From: Ruania rhizosphaerae
Lineage (GTDB): Bacteria > Actinomycetota > Actinomycetes > Actinomycetales > Beutenbergiaceae
Length of the DNA: 64,000 bases
Assembly (NCBI RefSeq): GCF_009805705.1
Contig: NZ_VSMB01000006.1
Span: 62,001-126,000, forward strand
Reading direction: 5' to 3'
Part shown: one piece after another, positions 7,640 through 16,373 of the stretch
How the letters are laid out: every line of letters begins with the position of its first letter
Numbering within the stretch: position 1 is the stretch's first letter
Program-made: the position numbers and the translations under genes
The notes under the pieces: model-generated
What the model was told of the DNA's origin: nothing
Databases searched by the model: none
Seen by the model: only the letters and a program-made list of their open reading frames with translations

Positions 7640-10600
7640 ATGACTCTCACCGGTGTACTCTCCGCCTTCCGCGCCGACCCCGGCCTGCGCGCGCTGGTCG
7701 AGGCGATCCCTGCCCGTGGCACGCTCGACATCTCCGCCTCCGCCGGTGCGCGGGCGCCGATGCTCGCCGAACTGGCGATGCAGGGGAGCCGTCCGCTCGT
7801 CGTGACCGTGGCCACCGGGCGAGAGGCCGATGAGCTCGCTGCCGCGCTGGGGGCCTACCTGGACCCGGCAGGAATCGCCGTCTTCCCGGCTTGGGAGACG
7901 CTGCCGCACGAACGCCTCTCCCCGCGCAGCGACACGGTCGCCCGGCGGATCGCGGTACTTCGCCGACTCGCTCACCCCGATCCTGCTGATGACGGCGCCG
8001 GGGCCGAGCCGGCCAGTGGGGCCGGTGGGTCGAGTGCGCCGATCCAGGTGCTCGTCCTGCCCGTGCGGGCGATGCTGCAGCCGGTCGTGGCCGGCCTGGG
8101 GGACCTGGCACCGGTGGCGCTACGTGCGGGGGACAATGCGCCGATGGAGCAGGTGGTCGCCCAACTCGTCGCCGCCGCCTACACCCGCGTCGACATGGTC
8201 GAACGCCGCGGTGAGTTCGCCGTCCGCGGTGGCCTGCTGGACGTCTTCGCCCCCACCGAGGCACACCCGCAGCGCATCGAGTTCTGGGGTGACGAGGTGG
8301 AGGAGATCCGCTGGTTCTCCGCGGCCGACCAGCGCTCCCTAGAGATCAGTGACGACGGCATGTGGGCGCCCCCCACCCGGGAGATCCTGCTCACCGACGA
8401 TGTGCGCCAGCGCGCCACCGATCTGATGCCCACGCTGCCGGGGGCGGCGGAGATGCTCGAGAAGCTCAGCCAGGGCATCGCCGTCGACGGGATGGAGTCC
8501 CTCGCGCCGGTCCTGGTGGACGAGATGGTCCCGTTCCTCGAACTCGTCCCGGACGACGCCCTGCTGGTGCTGCACGACCCCGAGCGGATCCGCCGGCGGG
8601 CGCACGACCTGGTGGCGACCACGGAGGAGTTCCTTGCCGCCGCTTGGACTTCGGCCGCCGCGGGAGCCAACACACCCATCGACCTCTCCCAGGCCAGCTT
8701 CGCCACCCTGGACGCCACCCGCGACATCGCTCGCCGGCGCGGATTGGGCTGGTGGGCCGTGGGTGGCTTCACCGGTGACACCGAGCTGGAAGAGTTCGCC
8801 GAGCACCCCGGCGATGGTGCCTCTCCCGGCGTGAGCTTGGCGACGCGGGACGTTGCGGGCTACCGCGGAGAGACCGCCCGCGCGGTGGCCGACCTGAAAG
8901 AGCTGACGGCGCACGGCTGGCGGCTCGTGCTCGTCACCGAGGGAGCGGGTCCGGCCAGGCGCATGGTCGAGCAGCTGCTGGAGGCTGAGGTGCCCGCCCG
9001 GCTGGTCTCCGAGATCGCTCCCGCTGGGCCCGAGGCGAGGGACGGTGAAGACCCGGACCTTCCGCCGTCGGGAGTGGTGCTGGTGACCACGGCCAGTATC
9101 GGCCGCGGCTTCGTGGCGGAAGACCTCCGCCTGGCCGTCTTCACCGAGGCGGACCTGACAGGGCGGGCCGGAAGTTCCACCCGGGACATGCGCACGCTTC
9201 CCTCGCGGCGCCGTAACGTGGTCGATCCACTCGCACTGCGGCCCGGTGACCATGTGGTCCATGAGCAGCACGGTGTGGGGCGCTTCGTGGAGCTCATCCA
9301 ACGCACCGTGGGGGTGGGCAAGTCCGCGGTCACGCGCGAGTACATGGTGATCGAGTACGCCGCTTCCAAACGTGGGCACCCCGGGGACCGGCTGTTCGTG
9401 CCCACCGACTCCCTCGACCAGGTGACCAAGTACACCGGTGGGGAGTCGCCGAGCCTGAACAAGATGGGCGGTTCGGACTGGGCCAAGACCAAGGGCCGGG
9501 CCCGCCGGGCGATCAAGGAGATCGCGGGCGAACTGATCCGGCTCTACTCGGCCCGGATGGCCACCGAGGGCCACGCCTTCGGCCCGGACACGCCGTGGCA
9601 GCGTGAACTCGAGGACGCGTTCGCCTTCGTGGAGACCCCCGACCAGCTCTCCAGCATCGACGAGGTCAAGTCCGATATGGAGAAGCCGGTCCCGATGGAC
9701 CGCCTCATCTCCGGTGACGTGGGCTACGGCAAGACCGAGATTGCCGTCCGGGCGGCGTTCAAGGCGGTGCAGGACGGTAAGCAGGTGGCCGTGCTGGTGC
9801 CCACCACGCTGCTCGTGCAGCAGCACCTGGACACCTTCAGTGAGCGCTACACCGGCTTCCCGGTGACCGTGAAGTCGCTCTCGCGATTCCAGACCGCGGC
9901 CGAGGCCGAGGCAGTGCGCGAGGGGGTGCGTACAGGGGCCGTGGACGTGGTGATCGGCACCCACCGGCTCATCACCGGGGAAGTTCGCTTCAAGAACCTG
10001 GGCCTGGTGGTGGTCGACGAGGAGCAGCGGTTCGGGGTCGAGCACAAGGAGACCCTCAAGCAGCTGCGCACCAACGTGGACGTGCTCGCCATGTCGGCCA
10101 CTCCCATCCCGCGCACCCTGGAGATGGCCGTGACCGGCATCCGCGAGATGTCGACGCTCGCCACCCCGCCGGAGGAACGCCACCCCGTCCTGACGTACGT
10201 GGGGGCCTACGCGGAGAAGCAGATCACCGCCGCGATCCGCCGCGAGCTCCTGCGCGAGGGGCAGGTGTTCTACGTGCACAACCGGGTGGAGTCCATCGAC
10301 CGCGCCGCCGCCCGGCTCCGTGAGCTCGTGCCCGACGCCCGGATCGCTGTCGCCCACGGGAAGATGAACGAGCACGAGCTCGAGCGCGTGATCGTGGACT
10401 TCTGGGAGCGGCGGTTCGACGTGCTCGTGTGCACCACGATCGTCGAGACCGGACTCGACATCTCCAACGCCAACACCCTCATCGTGGAGCGGGCGGACGT
10501 CTTCGGCCTCTCCCAGCTGCATCAGCTACGTGGCCGTGTGGGGCGCGGCCGGGAGCGTGCCTACGCCTACTTCCTCTATCCGCCCGAGAAGCCGCTCACC

Positions 10601-11311
10601 GAGACCGCGCACGAGCGGCTGCAGACCATCGCTGCTCACACCGACCTCGGTGCGGGGATCCAGGTGGCCATGAAGGACCTGGAGATCCGGGGCGCCGGAA
10701 ACCTGCTCGGTGGAGAGCAATCCGGGCACATCGCCGGTGTCGGGTTCGATCTGTATGTGCGGATGGTCTCCGAAGCCGTTGCAGCTTTCAAGGGGGAGCA
10801 GACGCACGAACTCTCCGAGCTCAAGGTCGAGCTGCCGATCGACGCGCACGTGCCGCACGACTATATCGGCCACGAGCGGCTTCGCCTGGAGGCCTACACC
10901 AAGCTTTCCCAGGCGGCCGACGCGCAGGCGATCGACGCCGTCCGGGAAGAGCTCGTGGACCGCTACGGGCCGGTACCCGAACCTGTCGAGCGGTTGTTCG
11001 CCGTCGCGGGACTTCGTGTGAAGGCACGTGCCGCGGGACTGGCCGACATCACCTCCCAGGGCAAGTACATCCGATTCGCCCCGGTCGAGCTGGCCGAGTC
11101 CGCTCAGCTGCGCCTCAAGCGACTCTTCCCGGGTACCGTGCTCAAGCCCGCCGTCCGCACGATCCTGGTACCTGCACCGATGACCTCGCGCGTGGGCGGG
11201 CAGCCGTTGCGGGACGAGGCACTGCTCGCGTGGGTGGGGGAGCTCGTTGACGCAGTCATCGCTCCCGATGCAAGCGTCGCAGCAGCAGCCGCGGTCGCGG
11301 CACGTTCCTGA
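7640..11311 (+). CDS. mfd: transcription-repair coupling factor Mfd
   Basis: A DNA translocase of 1223 residues that removes RNA polymerase stalled at lesions and recruits UvrA. The N-terminal UvrB-like part includes YTRVDMVERRGEFAVRGGLLDVF. The RNA-polymerase-interacting (CarD-like) domain is HVVHEQHGVGRF, near residue 540. The RecG-like helicase has Walker A SGDVGYGKTE near 691, VVVDEEQRFG near 793, MSATPIPRTL, and the C-terminal lobe with QLRGRVGRG. The C-terminal TRCF domain is intact. The ATG at 7640 fits the family start; the ribosome-binding site is weak. The gene stands alone, followed by a 427-bp spacer. Confidence 0.97.
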   Translation: MTLTGVLSAFRADPGLRALVEAIPARGTLDISASAGARAPMLAELAMQGSRPLVVTVATGREADELAAALGAYLDPAGIAVFPAWETLPHERLSPRSDTVARRIAVLRRLAHPDPADDGAGAEPASGAGGSSAPIQVLVLPVRAMLQPVVAGLGDLAPVALRAGDNAPMEQVVAQLVAAAYTRVDMVERRGEFAVRGGLLDVFAPTEAHPQRIEFWGDEVEEIRWFSAADQRSLEISDDGMWAPPTREILLTDDVRQRATDLMPTLPGAAEMLEKLSQGIAVDGMESLAPVLVDEMVPFLELVPDDALLVLHDPERIRRRAHDLVATTEEFLAAAWTSAAAGANTPIDLSQASFATLDATRDIARRRGLGWWAVGGFTGDTELEEFAEHPGDGASPGVSLATRDVAGYRGETARAVADLKELTAHGWRLVLVTEGAGPARRMVEQLLEAEVPARLVSEIAPAGPEARDGEDPDLPPSGVVLVTTASIGRGFVAEDLRLAVFTEADLTGRAGSSTRDMRTLPSRRRNVVDPLALRPGDHVVHEQHGVGRFVELIQRTVGVGKSAVTREYMVIEYAASKRGHPGDRLFVPTDSLDQVTKYTGGESPSLNKMGGSDWAKTKGRARRAIKEIAGELIRLYSARMATEGHAFGPDTPWQRELEDAFAFVETPDQLSSIDEVKSDMEKPVPMDRLISGDVGYGKTEIAVRAAFKAVQDGKQVAVLVPTTLLVQQHLDTFSERYTGFPVTVKSLSRFQTAAEAEAVREGVRTGAVDVVIGTHRLITGEVRFKNLGLVVVDEEQRFGVEHKETLKQLRTNVDVLAMSATPIPRTLEMAVTGIREMSTLATPPEERHPVLTYVGAYAEKQITAAIRRELLREGQVFYVHNRVESIDRAAARLRELVPDARIAVAHGKMNEHELERVIVDFWERRFDVLVCTTIVETGLDISNANTLIVERADVFGLSQLHQLRGRVGRGRERAYAYFLYPPEKPLTETAHERLQTIAAHTDLGAGIQVAMKDLEIRGAGNLLGGEQSGHIAGVGFDLYVRMVSEAVAAFKGEQTHELSELKVELPIDAHVPHDYIGHERLRLEAYTKLSQAADAQAIDAVREELVDRYGPVPEPVERLFAVAGLRVKARAAGLADITSQGKYIRFAPVELAESAQLRLKRLFPGTVLKPAVRTILVPAPMTSRVGGQPLRDEALLAWVGELVDAVIAPDASVAAAAAVAARS

Positions 11312-11443
11312 ACGAGGAGCATCCCGCTCGACGCGGAATGCGATGTGCGCCTACCGTGCAGATTTCATAGGTCACGAAATCCTGCGCGGTCGTTCTTGGT
11401 CACTATTTGCACCGGTGCATATGGATGATTTTTGAATGACCGT

Positions 11444-11488
11444 TCAGGGTGATGACGGGGTGACGACAGGGTGATGGTGAGGGTGATG
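11444..11488. repeat. Four 11-bp direct repeats (GGGTGA/TCACCC), possible response-regulator operator
   Basis: Units at 11444-11454, 11455-11465, 11466-11476 and 11478-11488 share an RGGGTGAYG core; on the other strand this reads CRTCACCCY. The period is 11, 11 and 12 bp, so all copies face one side of the helix. Tandem 11-bp TCACC-type units are the known architecture of PhoP boxes in Streptomyces. The position is about 270 bp before the pilus operon start codon. Confidence 0.5.
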
Positions 11489-11548
11489 CTCTCGTTCCAT
11501 CGGTCGTCAAACAGTTGGGATTGCAACGTTTCTGAAGGGTGAGTCGAG

Positions 11549-11575
11549 CGTGTTCGTGCGTACCGTACGAACACG
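11549..11575. repeat. Inverted repeat upstream of pilus operon
   Basis: CGTGTTCGTGC (11549-11559) and GTACGAACACG (11565-11575) form an 11-bp stem with one G-T pair and a 5-nt centre. It could be an operator or an mfd transcript terminator; there is no T-tract. Confidence 0.45.
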
Positions 11576-11759
11576 GGCCATTTCGCCCCGGATTCCCGTG
11601 CCGTAGGCAGTCCGAAGGTCCGGTGCTAGCGTGCGGCACAGCGATGTTAAAGCCGTCAGCTCTCCGTAGCATCCGGACGCGGCTTCCATTTCGCCTACCT
11701 TTTCGAGCCCCTGCGCGGGGTCGAATTGATGTGCGTTCATGCAGGATCAGGGAGGAACC

Positions 11760-14750
11760 GTGCGAGGCGTGACTTCACAAGCGGGGTTGGTGCGGCACGC
11801 GGCAGGGATGCCCAATGCTGGTGCCGGCCGGAGACGCAGGATCGTTCTGGGGTGGGTCGTGGCGGTGGCGCTCGGCCTCGGAGCTCCAGCGTCGATCGCG
11901 GCGTCCGCCATGGCGGATGAACTGGCCGGTGAGACCGACAGCAGCACGACCGAGTCAGAGACGACGAGTGCGAGTGAGTCGGAGACGACCGAGTCCACTG
12001 CGGAGTCGAGCGACGAGTCCACCGATGGCTCCGGCGAGGAAGCCACCGAGGGTGACGAGTCGACCGGTTCCACCGAGGACGCCACGGGCACCGAGGAGTC
12101 CGACGGCGAGACCGATGATGGTCAGGACGCCGGCGGCGACTCGGCGACCAGCGAGGATGATTCCTCGGGAGGTGACTCCTCGGGTGAGGGCAGCACCGGC
12201 GAGGAGACCTCGACCGACGGATCCGATGGTTCCACCGAGGATGCCAGCGGTACGGCTGAGGGTGGATCCGAGGGGACCAGCGACTCGGAGTCGACTGACG
12301 AGCGCACGACCGAGGAGCAGGGCTCCGAGGAGGGCGCAGCATCCGAACCGGAGCTCGCAGCCGCCAACGAGATCACGCCTCTGGCCCTTGAGCCGGACTG
12401 CCCCGCGTGGCCGGTAGGGACGCCGGCAGGATTCGAGATCGACGGGAACCTGTGCACCAATGGCGCTTCGGACTGGTCGACCGTGGGCGGACAGCCAGTG
12501 GCCGCCGACGGCATCAACGACGGCACGCAGTTCACGCAGGGCGCGAAGGAAGACAACTGGCCGTGGAGTGCGGGCCAGACGAGTGGCACAGGCTCTGCCC
12601 CTGCGAAGGACGACATCGACAACGTGTATGCCCACTCCAGCACCGCTGGTGGCGACGTGTTCGCGTTCTTCGGGTTCGAGCGCGCAGTGAACACCGGCTC
12701 GGTCGCCTACCGGGTCGAGCTCAATCAGCTGCCGAACAGTTTCGGCCCCGTCCCGGACCGATCCGAGGGGGATCTCCGGTTGACGATCGAGCAAACAGGG
12801 AACGCCACCCCGTCTCTCGTCGGGGCTGACACGTGGGACGGTGCCGGGTGGGTCTCCTTGGGGTCGCTCGGAGGATTTATCGGTCAGGTCAACCAGGACA
12901 CCACCTTCAACCTGGCCGATGAGGAACTGGACAGTGGGATCTTCGCCGAAGTCGCCATCAACCTGACAGCGCTCTTCGGGGAAGTCGGTTGCAGTGGTGA
13001 ATACGGAACTTTGAACGTGCGCTCCAGTACGTCGACGAGCCTGAACTCGGCCGTCAAGGACTGGATCGTTCCCATCTCCCTCAACGTCCCCAGCACCTGC
13101 GCCTCGGTGCAGGTCGACAAGACCTGGGTGATCGACGGACAGAGCTATGACGACGGTGCCCAGCCGTTCGGTGACGCCACCCTCGAGCTCACCGGGCAGG
13201 ACGCTCCCGAGTTCGGCGAGACGTACACCGAGCACAGCGACACCACCGATTACGAGGCCGGAGACGTCATCACCATCGGCGAACAGGTCACCGATCTCCC
13301 GCCCGGGTGCACCAATGTGCCCTCCGGGGATCTCGGCGACCACAGCCTCTCCGCAGGCCTGAACAGCTACACGGTCACCAACACCGTCACGTGCACCTAC
13401 CTCACTCTGGTCAAGGAGGTTGTGGGCGAGGCAGATCCGACCGAGTGGACGCTCACCGCGGACGGCCCCACGCCCCTGAGCGGCGTGAGCGGCTCGGATG
13501 CCGTCACCCAGGCGCACGTCGCACCGGGTGAGTACACCATCGGTGAGACCGGCGGTCCCGAGGGCTACCAGCAGACCGACCTCGTGTGTACCCCCAACGA
13601 GGTCGACGGTGAGGCCGTGATGGTGAACGCAGGGGACGCCGTCACGTGCACCATCACCAACACCGCCGAGGTCGGTCTGCAGGTTCTCAAGACCTGGGTT
13701 GTGGACGGGGAGCAGTTCGCCGACGGCGACCAGCCGGTCGGGGATGCCCAGCTCACCCTGGACGGCGCCGATTCCGACTTCGGCACCGTCTATGACGGAT
13801 ATGTCGTGGGGTCTCAGGTCGTCGTGGCTGAGGAGGTCACCGGCCTCCCCGAGGCGTGCGACCTCGTCACCACGATCGACGGCGACGAGACGGCGAGCGT
13901 CGACCACACCATCACCCTCACCCCCGATCCGAACGTCCTCGAGGTCGTCAACACCGTCACGTGCACCCAGACGATCACTCTCGTCAAAGAGGTCGAATTC
14001 GGCAGCGCGCTGCCGAGCGAGTGGACCCTGACGGCGGTGGGCCCCGAGGACCACACGGTCACCGGGGCGAGCGGATCGCCGGAGGTCACCGATCAGGCCG
14101 TGGTCGCCGATGAGCCCTACGCGCTGAGCGAGTCCGACGGTCCGGTCACCTACGTCCAGAACGGCGACTGGGTGTGCGTGGATGTGCAGGACGATCCGGT
14201 CGACGTGATCAACGGCGAGGTGACTGTCGCCTACGGAGCGAGCGTGACGTGCACTGTCACGAACACCACCGCGATGATCACCATCCTCAAGCACATCGAC
14301 GACGGCTCGACCGAGGTCCTCTCGCCCGAAGACTGGACTCTGGTCGCCACCCCCGACTGCGACGTCGCCGAGCTGCCCGTCATCGAGGTGACCGGTGCCG
14401 AGACCGAGAGCGCTGACAACACCGCCGAGATCCTGCCGGACTGCAGTTACCTGCTCACCGAGGAACTTGCTGAGGGGAGTCCCATCGCCTACCGCGAGGT
14501 CGCCCTGCAGGTGTGGGACCCCGATGCCGCGGAGTGGGTGACGGTCGCCGACAACGCGGTGAGCGTGGAGCAGGGGGAGCACGCGGTCTACCGGTTCGTC
14601 AACGACGCACCACCGGCGGTCAGCTTGCCGCTCACCGGCGGCACCAGTACCGACGCCGTGACCTTCGCCGGGCTGACGTTCCTGGTGATGGCTGCAGGGC
14701 TCGTCTTCTACCAGTGGCACCGCCGCCGGGAAGTCGGGGTGAGGTCATGA
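11760..14750 (+). CDS. Large LPxTG-anchored surface/pilus-associated protein with repeated DUF5979-like domains
   Basis: A 996-residue exported protein. It has an N-terminal signal sequence (RRRRIVLGWVVAVALG, cleaved near AMA) and about 140 residues of Ser/Thr/Glu/Gly-rich acidic linker. A globular Cys-containing domain (CPAWPVGTPAGFEIDGNLC onward) comes next. Then come four or five tandem beta domains, each ending in a TCTxTNT-type strand (VNTVTCTQ, TCTITNT, TCTVTNT) and opening with LVKEV or a related phrase. The C-terminus is the sortase signal LPLTGG at residue 956, a membrane helix, and HRRREVGVRS. The GTG at 11760 follows GGAGG. It is the first gene of the pilus operon and is most likely the tip or minor pilin, covalently joined by the sortase three genes on. 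The exact domain family assignment is from memory. Confidence 0.85.
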   Translation: MRGVTSQAGLVRHAAGMPNAGAGRRRRIVLGWVVAVALGLGAPASIAASAMADELAGETDSSTTESETTSASESETTESTAESSDESTDGSGEEATEGDESTGSTEDATGTEESDGETDDGQDAGGDSATSEDDSSGGDSSGEGSTGEETSTDGSDGSTEDASGTAEGGSEGTSDSESTDERTTEEQGSEEGAASEPELAAANEITPLALEPDCPAWPVGTPAGFEIDGNLCTNGASDWSTVGGQPVAADGINDGTQFTQGAKEDNWPWSAGQTSGTGSAPAKDDIDNVYAHSSTAGGDVFAFFGFERAVNTGSVAYRVELNQLPNSFGPVPDRSEGDLRLTIEQTGNATPSLVGADTWDGAGWVSLGSLGGFIGQVNQDTTFNLADEELDSGIFAEVAINLTALFGEVGCSGEYGTLNVRSSTSTSLNSAVKDWIVPISLNVPSTCASVQVDKTWVIDGQSYDDGAQPFGDATLELTGQDAPEFGETYTEHSDTTDYEAGDVITIGEQVTDLPPGCTNVPSGDLGDHSLSAGLNSYTVTNTVTCTYLTLVKEVVGEADPTEWTLTADGPTPLSGVSGSDAVTQAHVAPGEYTIGETGGPEGYQQTDLVCTPNEVDGEAVMVNAGDAVTCTITNTAEVGLQVLKTWVVDGEQFADGDQPVGDAQLTLDGADSDFGTVYDGYVVGSQVVVAEEVTGLPEACDLVTTIDGDETASVDHTITLTPDPNVLEVVNTVTCTQTITLVKEVEFGSALPSEWTLTAVGPEDHTVTGASGSPEVTDQAVVADEPYALSESDGPVTYVQNGDWVCVDVQDDPVDVINGEVTVAYGASVTCTVTNTTAMITILKHIDDGSTEVLSPEDWTLVATPDCDVAELPVIEVTGAETESADNTAEILPDCSYLLTEELAEGSPIAYREVALQVWDPDAAEWVTVADNAVSVEQGEHAVYRFVNDAPPAVSLPLTGGTSTDAVTFAGLTFLVMAAGLVFYQWHRRREVGVRS

Positions 14751-14830
14751 CCCGCTTCAGATCCACCGGCAGTCCGAATCGTATGTCGCCAGGCACCAGC
14801 ATCCGCAGCACCATCACCCAGGAGGAAAGA

Positions 14831-16267
14831 ATGTCCCGTAGTCACCGGCCGCTGAGGCGGCTCGCAGCGGCGGTGAGCACGGCCGCACTGGGCGTGCTCG
14901 GCATCGTCGCCCTGTCCGCCCCCGCGGGGGCTGCGCCAGGTCCCAACCTTGACCCCGAGGTCACCGGATCGCTGACGATCCACAAGTACGAGAGCCCCGA
15001 GACTGACCCCGAACTGCCGAACGACGGCACCGAGATCACCCCGGATCCGACTCTCAACCCCCTGGAAGGGGTGGAGTTCACCCTCACTGAGGTGACCGAC
15101 ATCGACCTCACCACCAACGCCGGTTGGGACGAGGCCGAGGCCCTTTCGGCCACCGTGGCAGGCGGAGGCGGCCTCGGCGGGCACAGCACTGCCGTCGTCG
15201 GATCCCAGAGCACCATCGCGGACGGCACGACGACGTTCGCCGGCCTAGGCCTAGGCGTCTACTACGTCGAGGAGACGAACCCGGGACCGAACCAGATCGT
15301 CGGTCCGGTGGAACCGTTCATCGTCACCATCCCGATGCCGACGGCCGACGGCGAGAGCACGTCGTGGAACTACGATGTGCACGTCTACCCGAAGAACGCC
15401 CTCGGTGAGAACGAGAAGAGTCTGGACGACTCCGACGCCTACGGTCTCGGCGACACCGTTTCCTACAGCATCGACTCGGCCATCCCCAGCTTCTTCGGCA
15501 CCGAGGACCTGAGCAGCTACACGGTCGTGGACGAGCTCGACACCCGGCTGGCGTTCACCGCGGGCAGCACGGTCGTGACCGCCGTCGACAGCGGCGCCGT
15601 GGACCTCGGGCTCGTCGCGGGCGACTACACGATCACCGAGCCCGCCAGCGCTACCGGCGGCACCCTCACGGTCGACTTCACCGCCTCCGGTCTGGCCAAA
15701 CTGGCGGCCGCACCCGGAGGAACGGTCACCGTTTCCTTCGACACCACCGTGGACTCCATCGGGGACGGCACCATCCCCAACGACGCGACGACGTTCATCA
15801 ATGAGAACGCGATCGAGTCGAACACGGTGGAGACGCTCTGGGGCGCGATCGAGATCTACAAGTTCGACAACGAGACGGACCAGCCGCTCGAAGGGGCCGT
15901 CTTCGAGGTCTATCTCGCCGCTGAGGGCGGAGACCCGATCGCCGTGGACGGCGAGACCCAGTTCACCACCGGCGCTGACGGCCTGGTGGTCATCCCGGGC
16001 TTGAAGGTGGGCGACTACTACCTCGAGGAGGTCACGGCACCGGAGGGCTACTACGGCATCGAAGACCGCATCGGCCCGGTCACGGTGGTCGTCGGTTCCG
16101 TCGAGGAGGCGCTCCAGGTCGAGGTGCCGAACACCCCGATCCCGCCCGTCGAGCTCCCCCTGACTGGTAGCCAGGGTGTGGCGCTGTTCACCATCCTCGG
16201 GATCGGTCTGATCCTCGTCGGCGGCGGCACCGCCATCCTGCTGGCACGTCGCGGAGCGCGCCGCTGA
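14831..16267 (+). CDS. SpaA-type major pilin (LPxTG shaft pilin)
   Basis: A 478-residue secreted pilin. After a signal peptide ending at PAGAAPG comes an N-terminal SpaA-like domain with the lysine-bearing pilin motif VHVYPKN (Lys188). A middle adhesin-like D2 domain and a C-terminal prealbumin-like domain follow; the latter has the E-box YYLEEVTAPEGYY. The anchor is LPLTGS at residue 442 plus a hydrophobic helix and ARRGARR. In such pili the class C sortase joins the Lys of one subunit to the Thr of LPxTG of the next. The ATG at 14831 has AGGAGGAAAGA immediately upstream, the strongest ribosome-binding site of the operon, as expected for the most abundant subunit. Confidence 0.92.
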   Translation: MSRSHRPLRRLAAAVSTAALGVLGIVALSAPAGAAPGPNLDPEVTGSLTIHKYESPETDPELPNDGTEITPDPTLNPLEGVEFTLTEVTDIDLTTNAGWDEAEALSATVAGGGGLGGHSTAVVGSQSTIADGTTTFAGLGLGVYYVEETNPGPNQIVGPVEPFIVTIPMPTADGESTSWNYDVHVYPKNALGENEKSLDDSDAYGLGDTVSYSIDSAIPSFFGTEDLSSYTVVDELDTRLAFTAGSTVVTAVDSGAVDLGLVAGDYTITEPASATGGTLTVDFTASGLAKLAAAPGGTVTVSFDTTVDSIGDGTIPNDATTFINENAIESNTVETLWGAIEIYKFDNETDQPLEGAVFEVYLAAEGGDPIAVDGETQFTTGADGLVVIPGLKVGDYYLEEVTAPEGYYGIEDRIGPVTVVVGSVEEALQVEVPNTPIPPVELPLTGSQGVALFTILGIGLILVGGGTAILLARRGARR

Positions 16268-16280
16268 GTCTCGATGGCTA

Positions 16281-16331
16281 GGTGAGGGAGGCGGACCAAC
16301 TCCATCCCCCCGGGGTTCCGCCTCCCTCACC
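16281..16331 (+). terminator. Strong hairpin between pilin and sortase genes
   Basis: GGTGAGGGAGGCGGA (16281-16295) and its exact complement at 16317-16331 form a 15-bp perfect stem with a 21-nt loop. No T-tract follows. Lying between the pilin and sortase genes, it probably acts as a partial terminator or RNA-stability element that keeps sortase expression below pilin expression. Confidence 0.65.
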
Positions 16332-16373
16332 TCTCTCATGCAGGCGACCGGCTGACAGCGGAAGGAGCGTCCG

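Larger units (their letters stand above)
11312..11738. other. 427-bp regulatory spacer between mfd and the pilus operon
   Basis: No gene is supported. The spacer is less GC-rich than its neighbours. It holds a perfect 12-bp palindrome TGCACCGGTGCA (11408-11419), the four direct repeats and the inverted repeat listed separately. It must contain the promoter of the pilus operon; no convincing -35/-10 pair could be fixed by eye. Confidence 0.6.

Noticed and set aside
8339-10522. 727-codon open frame antisense to mfd
   Set aside because: It has His/Gly/Arg-rich composition typical of the reverse strand of a high-GC gene, no recognisable domain, and lies wholly inside the well-supported mfd.
11955-14720. 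921-codon open frame antisense to the LPxTG protein
   Set aside because: It is the mirror of a Asp/Thr/Val-rich gene; it has no start signal and no family similarity, while the sense strand has a signal peptide and sortase motif.
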